Shown: positions 26,565 to 36,719 of the stretch, piece by piece
How the letters are laid out: every line of letters starts with the position of its first letter
Numbering within the stretch: the stretch's first letter is position 1
Assembly: GCF_000024365.1 (NCBI RefSeq)
Contig: NC_013235.1
Coordinates: 5,208,001-5,272,000 of the forward strand
Length of the DNA stretch: 64,000 nt
Direction: 5' to 3'
DNA from: Nakamurella multipartita DSM 44233
GTDB taxonomy: Bacteria > Actinomycetota > Actinomycetes > Mycobacteriales > Nakamurellaceae
Translations under genes and position numbers: made by a program
The notes under the pieces: generated by a model
The model's input: the letters and a program-made list of their open reading frames with translations, nothing else
What the model was told of the DNA's origin: nothing
The model's database searches: none

Positions 26565-27156
26565 TGCAGGTCGGGGGTCGGCGGGGGTCCCCGCCGACGG
26601 CGCGGGACAGGGCCCGGCCGAACTGCAGCAGGCGCTGCATCTGGGCCAGCCCGCCGTCGGTCACCGACTTGGAGAACCGGTAGGTCTCCACGTACTGCAG
26701 GGTGCGCGTCTGGTTGGCCTCGGCGAGTTCGGTCACCGACTTCTCCGGGGTCTGCGTGGACAGGTACAGCTGCACCGCGTTCATCGACCGCGACCCGTCG
26801 GGCTCGGTGCGGAACCGGTGCCGCAGGCCCTGGTCGACCACCGCGGTCAGCGGGACGGTCCGCAGGGAGGAGGCGAACATCAGATCGTCCGGGCGGTCGT
26901 CGTCGACCTCATCGTCGCCGTGCCACAGGATCAGCCGCCGCCCGTCGGTGACTGCCACCTCCTGCCACAACGCCTCGCCCCAGGGCTGCGCACTGGTCAC
27001 CAGCTCGCAGGTGAAGGAGAGCACGTCGGCCGGGTCGAGCACGCCGGACAGCTCCTCCAGGGCGACGTCGGGATCGCGGAGGTAGGCGCGGACCGCGTCG
27101 TCCAGTTGTGCGTACGGAGCCCAGTCCTGCGGGACGTGGGGACGCGGAGCGATCAT
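26560..27156 (-). CDS. Hypothetical protein, 198 aa
   Basis: Not recognised. Soluble, no signal peptide or membrane segment. It has strand-rich sequence in the middle (EVAVTDGRRLILWHGDDE, LRTVPLTAVVDQGLRHRF) and a helical C-terminal half (TLQYVETYRFSKSVTDGG, LQFGRALSRAVGG). ATG 27156 is preceded by GAGGTCC. It lies downstream of the MFS gene on the same strand with a 69-nt gap, so it may be cotranscribed. The alternating beta pattern suggests a PH-like or nucleotide-independent binding fold, but that is weak inference. Confidence 0.75.
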   Translation of the reverse strand: MIAPRPHVPQDWAPYAQLDDAVRAYLRDPDVALEELSGVLDPADVLSFTCELVTSAQPWGEALWQEVAVTDGRRLILWHGDDEVDDDRPDDLMFASSLRTVPLTAVVDQGLRHRFRTEPDGSRSMNAVQLYLSTQTPEKSVTELAEANQTRTLQYVETYRFSKSVTDGGLAQMQRLLQFGRALSRAVGGDPRRPPTCS

Positions 27157-27225
27157 CGGACCTCCTCACCGCAGATTGTGCCCGAGCCGGGTCGGCCCGG
27201 CGCAGCCCGGCCCGGGCCGCGCCGG

Positions 27226-28563
27226 TCAGTCATGTCGGCGGGTGTCGTAGCGCACCAGGGACCGGCCGAGGGTGGCCGCCAGCAGGGTCAGCACGATGGT
27301 CGCGATCCCGCCCGCGACCACGGCGAACGTGGTCGAGGTGGCCGCGGCGACCAACCCGTGCACGAAGTCGGCGACCCGGGGCCCGCCGGCCACCACCACG
27401 GTGAACACCCCCTGCATCCGGCCGCGCATCTCGTCGGTGGCGTTGACCTGCAGGATCGTCGATCGGTAGACCGCGCTGACCAGGTCGGCCCAGCCACCGA
27501 CGGCCAAGTAGATCGCGGCCAGCCAGAGGATCGAGGTGGTGCCGTACAGGGCCATCGACGCGCCCCACACCACGATGGCGGCGATGATCGCAATGCCCTG
27601 GCGGTGCACCCGGTGGATCCAGCCGCCGGTCAGGCCACCGATCAGCGCGCCGACGGCCAGCGCGGCGTTGAGCACGCCCAGTTCGAAGCCTCCGCCGACG
27701 GCGCCGCCGAAGGTCTCCTGGGCCATCTGCGGGAACAGCGCGCGGGGCATGCCGCAGACCATCGCGATGATGTCCACCACGAAGGTCATCAGCAGCAGCG
27801 GCTTGAGCCGCAGGTAGGCCAGGCCGTCGATCACCTTGGCCCGGCCGCGCCGCTCCCCCAGCGGCGGCACCGGCGGCAGCTTGATCACCGCGTACAGGAT
27901 GCCGACCAGGGTCAACGCGTCCAGGAAGTACAGCCAGGGCACCCCGATGATCGGAATCAGCATGCCCACCAGCAAGGGGCCGACGATGACGCCGATGCTG
28001 AACACGGTCATGCCCAGCGCGTTGGCCGACGGCACCAGCTCGGCCGGCACGATCCGCGGGATGATCGCGCTGCGGGTCGGCTGGTTCACGGCGAAGAAGC
28101 CCTGCTGGACGGCCAGCAGGGCGAACACCGTCCACACCGACTCGTTGCCGATCAGCGCGGCCAGCCACAGGCCGATGCTGGTCACCGCGATCCCGACCGA
28201 GGTCACCATCAGCAGCTTGCGCCGGTCGTAGGTGTCCGCGATCGCGCCGCCGAGCAGCCCGAAGACGACCAGCGGGACCAATGCGACCAGCGAGGCAATG
28301 CCGACCCAGGCCGAGCTGCCGGTCAGGTCGAACACCTGCTGCTGCACCGCGACGGTGGTCACCATGGCCCCGACCACGGTGAAGACCTGACCCAGGAACA
28401 GCCGCCGGTAGGCCGGGATGGACAGCGGCCGCAGGTCCGGTCCGATCCGTCGCCAGTTCCGGTTCGGCCGATCGGTCACCGCGTCGGCAGCGGGTTCGGA
28501 GGCGGACGCCGTCCGCGCGTCGACGTCGGGGGCGGGGTCCGGGTTCGGCGGCCCGGCGGTCAT
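27226..28563 (-). CDS. MFS transporter (drug-efflux type)
   Basis: 445-aa, 12-helix major facilitator. After a charged N-terminus of about 60 residues, helix 1 begins YRRLFLGQVFTVVGAMVTTV, then motif A GGAIADTYDRRKLL between helices 2 and 3, and further helices to about residue 435. The N-terminal half resembles MDR-type MFS proteins and enterobactin exporters. It starts 4 nt after the pdxH stop, so it is cotranscribed with pdxH. Substrate is not predictable. Confidence 0.88.
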   Translation of the reverse strand: MTAGPPNPDPAPDVDARTASASEPAADAVTDRPNRNWRRIGPDLRPLSIPAYRRLFLGQVFTVVGAMVTTVAVQQQVFDLTGSSAWVGIASLVALVPLVVFGLLGGAIADTYDRRKLLMVTSVGIAVTSIGLWLAALIGNESVWTVFALLAVQQGFFAVNQPTRSAIIPRIVPAELVPSANALGMTVFSIGVIVGPLLVGMLIPIIGVPWLYFLDALTLVGILYAVIKLPPVPPLGERRGRAKVIDGLAYLRLKPLLLMTFVVDIIAMVCGMPRALFPQMAQETFGGAVGGGFELGVLNAALAVGALIGGLTGGWIHRVHRQGIAIIAAIVVWGASMALYGTTSILWLAAIYLAVGGWADLVSAVYRSTILQVNATDEMRGRMQGVFTVVVAGGPRVADFVHGLVAAATSTTFAVVAGGIATIVLTLLAATLGRSLVRYDTRRHD

Positions 28564-28567
28564 GCCG

Positions 28568-29251
28568 TCACGGAGCGAGCCGCTCGATCACCCAGTCACC
28601 GGCGCTGTCCCGGCGGTACCGCAGCCGATCGTGCAGCCGGGCCCGCCGCCCCTGCCAGAACTCCACCGTCTCCGGCACGATCCGCCAACCACCCCAGAAG
28701 TCCGGCAGCGGAACGGGATTCGTCGCGTCCATGACCGGGTCGGCGCCGCCGAAGCGCTGCGCCACCTCGTCCTGCAGCGATTCCAGCGCGGCCCGGTCGG
28801 GCAGCACGGTCGACTGCGGGCTGGCCCACGCGCCCAGCCGGGAGCCACGCGGCCGGGTCGCCCAGTAGGCCTGGGCCAGCTCATCGGACACCCGCTGCAC
28901 CGCCCCGCGCACGTGCACCTGGCGTTGCAACCCGATCCACGGGAAGGTCGCCGCGGCCCACGGGTTGGCCTGCAGGTCGCGACTCTTGTCCGAGCCCAGG
29001 TTGGTGTAGAACACGACGCCGTCGGCGTCCACGCCCTTGCACAGCACGGTCCGGCTGGCCACCTGGCCGGTCGGCGCGGCCGTGGCCACCACCATCGCGT
29101 TGGGCTCGGGCAGTTCGGCGGTGATCGCGTCCTGCAGCCACCGGTCGAACTGGGTCACCCAGTCGGCGGCCAGATCCTCCTCGGCCAGCCCGGCCAGCGA
29201 GTACTCCGCCCGCATCGCGGCCATCCTGGTCACGCCCTGCTCCATGCCCAT
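28568..29251 (-). CDS. pdxH: Pyridoxamine 5'-phosphate oxidase
   Basis: FMN enzyme that oxidises pyridoxamine/pyridoxine 5'-phosphate to PLP; about 227 aa from ATG 29251. Motifs: PNAMVVATAAPTGQVASRTV, FYTNLGSDKSRDLQANPWAA, GRIVPETVEFWQGR-like WRIVPETVEFWQGRRARLHD and the C-terminal WVIERLAP. The start is uncertain: ATG 29251, ATG 29245 and later Met codons all precede the conserved EYSLAGLAEEDLAADW; longer upstream sequence is unlike the family. PLP made here serves SerC, encoded nearby. Confidence 0.92.
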   Translation of the reverse strand: MGMEQGVTRMAAMRAEYSLAGLAEEDLAADWVTQFDRWLQDAITAELPEPNAMVVATAAPTGQVASRTVLCKGVDADGVVFYTNLGSDKSRDLQANPWAAATFPWIGLQRQVHVRGAVQRVSDELAQAYWATRPRGSRLGAWASPQSTVLPDRAALESLQDEVAQRFGGADPVMDATNPVPLPDFWGGWRIVPETVEFWQGRRARLHDRLRYRRDSAGDWVIERLAP

Positions 29252-29587
29252 CCCACGCCCCGTCCCAGGCCTGATCGCAGGCCCCTTGCCGTTCGTCGTA
29301 CTCGTCCGCCCGGCTCGCTGCGGCCCGGCCAACCCGATCAGACGCTACGCCGCGTGCTGACGGCGCCCTCGGGACCGATCCAGAAGGTAAAGGCGTGACC
29401 AAGACCACCTTTCCGGCCCTGGTTCTTTCGCACCCTGCGCGGGCATTGTGAACTGACGGCGACGCTCACCCTCGCCCCCGCTCGTATTCGGCCCCCTTCA
29501 GCCGGAATTCGGCGGGACCCCGGCTTTCCCGCTCGACCCATCCCCGGCGCATCGTCGCTCCGGTTCACCCTCGGCGTGGAGGTACAG

Positions 29588-31952
<2,365 letters not shown>

Positions 31953-32065
31953 GGCGTCTGTAAGGACCCGCTCGCGCACCGGTCGGCGCGCCTGGGCGGG
32001 CCGGCCGGTGACGCGCGATACGGTCGCCCGGACGCTTGAAAAGTGCTGCGGGGAGGAGAACACCG

Positions 32066-33097
32066 ATGCGCGCGCTTCGGGTGCTGGGACTGGCCGAGGA
32101 CGGCGAGAACCTGCTTTGTGAAGACACGGTGACCGGCGAGGTCTTCTCGCTGCGCTCCGACGAACGGTTGCGGGCCGCGGTTCGCGGCGAGCTCCGGGGT
32201 ACCGGTCAGCGGTCGGTGGAGACCGACCCGCAGCTGCGCCCCCGCGAGATCCAGGCGCGCATCCGGGCCGGCAAGACGATGGCCGAGGTGGCCGCCGAGG
32301 CCGTCACCAGCGTCTCCCGCATCGAGAGCTACGCCTACCCGGTGATGCTCGAGCGAGCCAGCATGGCCGACAAGGCGCGCGCCGCGCACCCGATGGTGGA
32401 CGGCAACCCCACCCGAAAGACGCTCGAAGAGATCGTCACGGCCACCCTGCGCCAGCGCGGGCACGCCGAGGGCATGCGCTGGGACGCCTTCCGTCCCGAC
32501 GACGGCGGCTGGCTGGTCGTCGTGCACTGGCACGCCGGACGCAGCGACAACCACGCGACGTGGGAGGTGCACACCGGACCGCGCACCACCACCCTGCGCG
32601 CCGCCGACGACGCCGCCCGCGAACTGCTCGATCCCTCGCCCCGCCCGCTGCGCACCATCGCCGAACCCACCGCCGGCGCCGCGCTGGCCGACAGCAGCGC
32701 GTTCGACGCGCTCTTCGGTGAGCCGGTGCGATCGGCCGTCGCCGGCACCGGCGGTGCCGGTCCGATGGGCCCGGCCGCCGGTGATGTCCGCGCACCCGAG
32801 ACGAGCCGGCACCCCGCCGGGACCCGTCGCTCGCCCGATTCGGCTCCGGCTCCGAGCCCGGCCGGGTCGGCGTCGCCCGTGGCCACCCCGGCGCCGGCGG
32901 CCAAGCCGGTCGTTCCGCCGGCTGCCACCGCCCCGGTGCCGCCGCCCGCGCACCGCGAACCGGAACCACAGCCGGCCCGCCGGCCCGCGGAGATGACCGG
33001 GACCGACCAGGCGGCCCGGCCGGTGCGCCGCGGTCAGCGTCCGGTCATGCCGGGCTGGGAGGACGTCCTGCTGGGTGGTCCGTCCAGCAAGTCCTGA
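32066..33097 (+). CDS. sepH: Cell-division protein SepH (DUF3071)
   Basis: 343-aa actinobacterial division protein that in Streptomyces and Mycobacterium binds FtsZ and promotes Z-ring assembly. The conserved N-terminal DUF3071 domain (about residues 1-165) contains MRALRVLGLAEDGENLLC, a helix-turn-helix-like LRPREIQARIRAGKTMAEVA and a strand/helix region to WEVHTGPRTTTLRAADDAA. The C-terminal half is Ala/Pro-rich and disordered, ending RGQRPVMPGWEDVLLG, a conserved tail. ATG 32066 follows GGGGAGGAG. The 3' end overlaps a convergent glycosyltransferase gene by 64 bp. Confidence 0.93.
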   Translation: MRALRVLGLAEDGENLLCEDTVTGEVFSLRSDERLRAAVRGELRGTGQRSVETDPQLRPREIQARIRAGKTMAEVAAEAVTSVSRIESYAYPVMLERASMADKARAAHPMVDGNPTRKTLEEIVTATLRQRGHAEGMRWDAFRPDDGGWLVVVHWHAGRSDNHATWEVHTGPRTTTLRAADDAARELLDPSPRPLRTIAEPTAGAALADSSAFDALFGEPVRSAVAGTGGAGPMGPAAGDVRAPETSRHPAGTRRSPDSAPAPSPAGSASPVATPAPAAKPVVPPAATAPVPPPAHREPEPQPARRPAEMTGTDQAARPVRRGQRPVMPGWEDVLLGGPSSKS

Positions 33098-34353
33098 GGT
33101 GAGCCGGTCGACCGCGCCCGCGCGGTCGACCGCAACCCACGCCACCCGGGTTCGACCAGCCCGAGCACCAGCACCCCCAGGGTGACCAGCACGGCCAGGA
33201 ACTCGGCGAACGCGACCAGCGGCAGCGCCACCGGCGTCCGGTTCCACAGGAACGGCGCGTAGCTGAGCACCGAGCACAGGTTCACCACGAGAGCGACCGG
33301 CCAGAACCGGCGCACGTGGAATGCGGCCAGGACGGTCAGCACGTCGGCGAGATAGAAGTAGCGTTCGTGCATCTCGGGCAGGAAGAACGGGACGGCCAGC
33401 ACCAGCGCGGCGGCCAGCAGGACGATCTGACCGGTGGACAACGGCCCGGCCCGCCAGGCCAGCCAGGTCGCGCCGATCAGGATCGCCGCGGCGCAAGCGG
33501 CCCCGAGGATCACCCACCCGGTCGAGCCGTTCACCCACTGATACAGGGTCGGTGCGTTCTTGGTCCAGGTGCCCAGCCCGGTCGACTGGGTGGACAGCCC
33601 GCCCCCACCGCTGCGGCCGGCCGCGCCACCCGTGCCGCCGGTGCTGATCTGGTTCGGGTAGACCATCAGCAGGCTGCTCAGGCTCCGCCCGGCCAGCCAC
33701 GCGGGCACCAGCATGGCCGCGAAGGCGGCCGGGATGGCAAGCACGGCCACCAGCCGCTGGCGGTTCACCAGCATCATGATCAGCAGCACCGGCAGGAAGA
33801 ACACGGCCTGCAGCTTGAATGACAGCGCCAGCCCGAAGAACAGGCACGCCCACCAGGGGCGGGCTCGCAGCAAGAAGTACAGGCTGCCCAGGACGAACGC
33901 CGCGTAGATCGAGTCGCACTGGCCCCACACGCCGCTGTTGATCAGCACCGATGGTGTGAACAGCACGACGGCAAAGGCGAGCACCGCCGTCCAGGAGCCG
34001 AACGAGCGCCGGACGATGAGGCCGGCGAAGCCGGCCAGCACCAGGTCGAACATGACCGAGATCAGCTTGATGGCCACGATCTTGGGCAGCGGCAGGTAGG
34101 TCGCCGCCGCCAGCAGGTACAGGTAGGGCGGGTTGTAGTTGCCGATCTCGCGGCCGACCGCGGCGAACCCGCCCCCGTTGGCCAGCGCGTCGTACCAGGG
34201 GCTCAGGAAGACCCGGTAGTCGCTGTTGACCTCGTTCACGAACAGCAGCCGGACCGCCACCGCGGCCACCGCGGTCAGCGCGATGACGCCCGGCAGGAGC
34301 AGCCGGGGCCGGGTCGAGGCGGCCGGCGGCGGCGCGGGGGCACGGAGCGGCAC
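33034..34353 (-). CDS. GT87/DUF2029-like multi-pass membrane glycosyltransferase
   Basis: About 439 aa with 10-11 membrane helices. An acidic residue in the first extracytoplasmic loop (NEVNSDYRVFLSPWYDAL) and IGNYNPPYLYLL resemble polyprenyl-phosphate-mannose-dependent transferases of the cell envelope; GVWGQCDSIYAAF and PEMHERYFYLADV are family-like. GTG 34353 is chosen because GGGAG lies 6 nt upstream; an upstream GTG at 34485 would start inside a hairpin. The last 64 bp overlap sepH antisense. Acceptor and sugar unknown. Confidence 0.8.
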   Translation of the reverse strand: MPLRAPAPPPAASTRPRLLLPGVIALTAVAAVAVRLLFVNEVNSDYRVFLSPWYDALANGGGFAAVGREIGNYNPPYLYLLAAATYLPLPKIVAIKLISVMFDLVLAGFAGLIVRRSFGSWTAVLAFAVVLFTPSVLINSGVWGQCDSIYAAFVLGSLYFLLRARPWWACLFFGLALSFKLQAVFFLPVLLIMMLVNRQRLVAVLAIPAAFAAMLVPAWLAGRSLSSLLMVYPNQISTGGTGGAAGRSGGGGLSTQSTGLGTWTKNAPTLYQWVNGSTGWVILGAACAAAILIGATWLAWRAGPLSTGQIVLLAAALVLAVPFFLPEMHERYFYLADVLTVLAAFHVRRFWPVALVVNLCSVLSYAPFLWNRTPVALPLVAFAEFLAVLVTLGVLVLGLVEPGWRGLRSTARARSTGSPQDLLDGPPSRTSSQPGMTGR

Positions 34354-34465
34354 GGGATGCTCCCAGGGTTGGCCGCCGTCCGGGCGGAGGTGGTTGCTGA
34401 CCCGGCCATGCTCGAGCGGCAGGCTGTGACCGGGCCAAGAGTCCGCTGGGAGAAGCCCGACGGCA

Positions 34466-34509
34466 GACCGCCGGATCACGCCCACAGCTGGGGGCGTGAT
34501 CCGGCGGTC
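34466..34509. repeat. 18-bp perfect inverted repeat
   Basis: GACCGCCGGATCACGCCC (34466-34483) pairs with 34492-34509 around an 8-nt loop. It lies upstream of the leftward glycosyltransferase gene, not after a gene, so it is not a simple terminator for the exporter. It is one of several long hairpins in gene gaps of this window. Confidence 0.75.
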
Positions 34510-34610
34510 CGGATCGGTCGGGCGTCCACACTCGGCGCGAGCGGGCGCTCGACGGGGGCCAGTCGGTCAGCTGGACGGCGGGCGGCCCATCAGGTGGCCA
34601 CACATGCGAT

Positions 34611-34626
34611 TGTGACCGGCCTCACA
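34611..34626. promoter_or_regulatory. CRP/GlxR-type operator, perfect consensus
   Basis: TGTGACCGGCCTCACA matches TGTGA-N6-TCACA exactly. It lies 258 bp before the glycosyltransferase start and 198 bp before the exporter start, between divergent genes. CRP (Rv3676-like) or GlxR binding is inferred from the consensus. Confidence 0.6.
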
Positions 34627-34823
34627 CGGTACTCCCAGGTGCCTGGGGTGCTCAACTGTCCTCGCTCCGTCATCCCCGCTCCTCGATCTCATCCGGCCGT
34701 TCCGCCCGGCCGCAGGGGCCCGCCGGGAGAGCTGAACGGGCACGGGCCGCTCCGGACGACCCGGTCCCCCGCCCCGAAAACCGAGTGTCACTGTCGGACC
34801 CCGGACGTAACGTGGCGGTCGCC

Positions 34824-36719
34824 ATGGCGCAGACGTCCACCGGGAACCCCACCGGAACCATTCGCACCGACCACCGGCCCACCGAGCCGGGGCCGGGCGC
34901 GGCCGCGCACGTGCCGGCGGTGGCCAGCCTGCGCCGGCTGCTGCCCTACGCCCGCCCGGCGGTCCCGGCACTGCTGCTCAGCGCCCTCGCGGCGCTGGTC
35001 GCCACCCTGTGCGGGGTCGCGTTTCCGCTGGTCATCCAGGACATCATCGACGGCCCGATCACCGAGGGGAACCTGTCCGGGCTGTGGGCGCCCGGGGCGG
35101 TCCTGCTCGGGTTGGGGGTCGCCGAGGCGGCGTTGTTCTGGGCCCGACGGATGCTGTCCGCCCGGCCGACGATGCGGGTCGAGGCCGGCATGCGGGCGGC
35201 CATCTACGAGCACCTGCAGCGGCTGCCGGTGGCCTTCCACGATCGGTGGCCGGCCGGTCAGCTGATGTCCCGGGCGGTGGCCGATCTGGCCACCATCCGC
35301 CGGTTCCTGGCCTTCGGGCTGGTGTTCCTGTTCGTCAACCTGGCCACCTTCGTGGTCGGCGTGATCATCCTGCTCGTGTTGAGCCCGCCCCTGGGCGCGA
35401 TCGTCGCGGTGATGGCGGTGCCGTTGGTCGGGCTCTGCTTCTTCTACGAGACCCGCTATCAGGTGCTGGCCCGGCGCAGCCAGGACCAGGTCGGCGACCT
35501 GGCCACCATGGTCGAGGAGTCGGTGCTGGGCATCCGCATCCTCAAGGCCTTCGGCCGCAGTGGACACCTGGCCCGCCGGTTCGCCCGTGAGGCCGCCCAG
35601 CTGCGCTCGACCGAGATGACCAAGGCCGGCGTGGTGTCCAAGCTCTGGGCGTCGGTCATCGTCGTGCCCGAGCTCGCCTTCGGTCTGGCCCTGTTCCTGG
35701 GCATCGGCCAGGTCGCCTCCGGCGCCCTGACGGCCGGCACCCTCGTCGCCTTCTTCGGCGTCGCCCTGAGCCTGCGCTGGCCGATCGATTCGATCGGCTG
35801 GTTGCTGGCCATGACCAACGACGCGGCCAGCGCGACCGAGCGGTACTTCGAGGTGATGAGCGCCCCGGTGAGCATCACCTCCCCGGCGCAGCCGGACCGC
35901 TCGCAGGCGGCGCGCCGCGGCCACCTGCGGTTCGAGTCGGTGCGGTTCCGGTTCGCCGACACCCCGCCGGAGCGGGGCGATCTGCTGCGCGGGGTCGACC
36001 TGGACATCCGGCCCGGCGAGACGGTGGCGCTGGTCGGCGCGACCGGGTCGGGCAAGACCACGCTGACCGCCCTGGTGAACCGGCTCTATGACGTCACCGG
36101 CGGCCGGATCACCCTGGACGGTACCGACATCCGGGCGATGGAGCTGGCCGACCTGCGCCGCCGGATCGCGATCGCCTTCGAGGAGCCGACGCTGTTCTCG
36201 GCCTCCGTCCGGGAGAACGTGCTGCTGGGGTTCCCCGACGGCACCGACGAGGACGTCTGGGCGGCCCTGCAGCTGGCCCAGGCCGACTTCGTGGCCGAGC
36301 TGCCCTGGGGCCTGGATACGCGGATCGGTGAGCAGGGTCTGTCGTTGTCGGGTGGACAACGACAGCGGCTGGCCCTGGCCCGGGCGGTGATCGGGCGGCC
36401 CGAGGTGCTGGTACTGGACGACCCGCTGTCCGCGTTGGACATCCACACCGAGGCCAAGGTCGAGCAGGCGCTGCGTTCGGTGCTGTCCGCGACGACCGCG
36501 CTGGTGGTCGCGCACCGGGCATCCACCGTCCTGCTCGCCGACCGGGTCGCGCTGCTGGCCCAGGGCCGGATCGCCGCCATCGGACGGCACACCCAGTTGC
36601 TGGCCGACCGGCCGGACTACCGGGACCTGCTGACCAGCGCGGCCGTCAGTGACCCTGTCCCGACGGCCGCCGATGGCCCGGTCGCCCGGTCGACGCTCCG
36701 GCGGGAGGGACCTCGATGA
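34824..36719 (+). CDS. ABC exporter subunit 1 (membrane + ATPase), degenerate catalytic site
   Basis: 631-aa half-transporter: six-helix exporter domain (about residues 45-340) then ATPase (about 375-610). Walker A is GATGSGKT and the signature is LSLSGGQRQRLALAR. The Walker B ends VLVLDDPLSALD, with Asp where the catalytic Glu should be. The Q-loop position reads FEEPTLFS, with Glu where Gln is expected. This is the non-canonical half known in heterodimeric exporters. ATG 34824 is preferred over GTG 34785. ATGA overlap with the next gene shows coupled synthesis of the two halves. From memory it resembles the Rv1272c/Rv1273c pair. Confidence 0.9.
   Translation: MAQTSTGNPTGTIRTDHRPTEPGPGAAAHVPAVASLRRLLPYARPAVPALLLSALAALVATLCGVAFPLVIQDIIDGPITEGNLSGLWAPGAVLLGLGVAEAALFWARRMLSARPTMRVEAGMRAAIYEHLQRLPVAFHDRWPAGQLMSRAVADLATIRRFLAFGLVFLFVNLATFVVGVIILLVLSPPLGAIVAVMAVPLVGLCFFYETRYQVLARRSQDQVGDLATMVEESVLGIRILKAFGRSGHLARRFAREAAQLRSTEMTKAGVVSKLWASVIVVPELAFGLALFLGIGQVASGALTAGTLVAFFGVALSLRWPIDSIGWLLAMTNDAASATERYFEVMSAPVSITSPAQPDRSQAARRGHLRFESVRFRFADTPPERGDLLRGVDLDIRPGETVALVGATGSGKTTLTALVNRLYDVTGGRITLDGTDIRAMELADLRRRIAIAFEEPTLFSASVRENVLLGFPDGTDEDVWAALQLAQADFVAELPWGLDTRIGEQGLSLSGGQRQRLALARAVIGRPEVLVLDDPLSALDIHTEAKVEQALRSVLSATTALVVAHRASTVLLADRVALLAQGRIAAIGRHTQLLADRPDYRDLLTSAAVSDPVPTAADGPVARSTLRREGPR

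Larger units (their letters stand above)
34354..34823. promoter_or_regulatory. Divergent intergenic region glycosyltransferase / ABC exporter
   Basis: 470 bp with no supported gene. It holds an 18-bp-arm hairpin (34466-34509) and a perfect TGTGA-N6-TCACA site (34611-34626). Promoters for both directions must be here. TAACGT lies 10 nt before the exporter ATG and may be its -10 box. Confidence 0.5.

Noticed and set aside
28596..29408. Overlapping open frames antisense or alternative to pdxH
   Set aside because: No family motifs; Arg/Pro-rich shadow frames of a clearly coding region.
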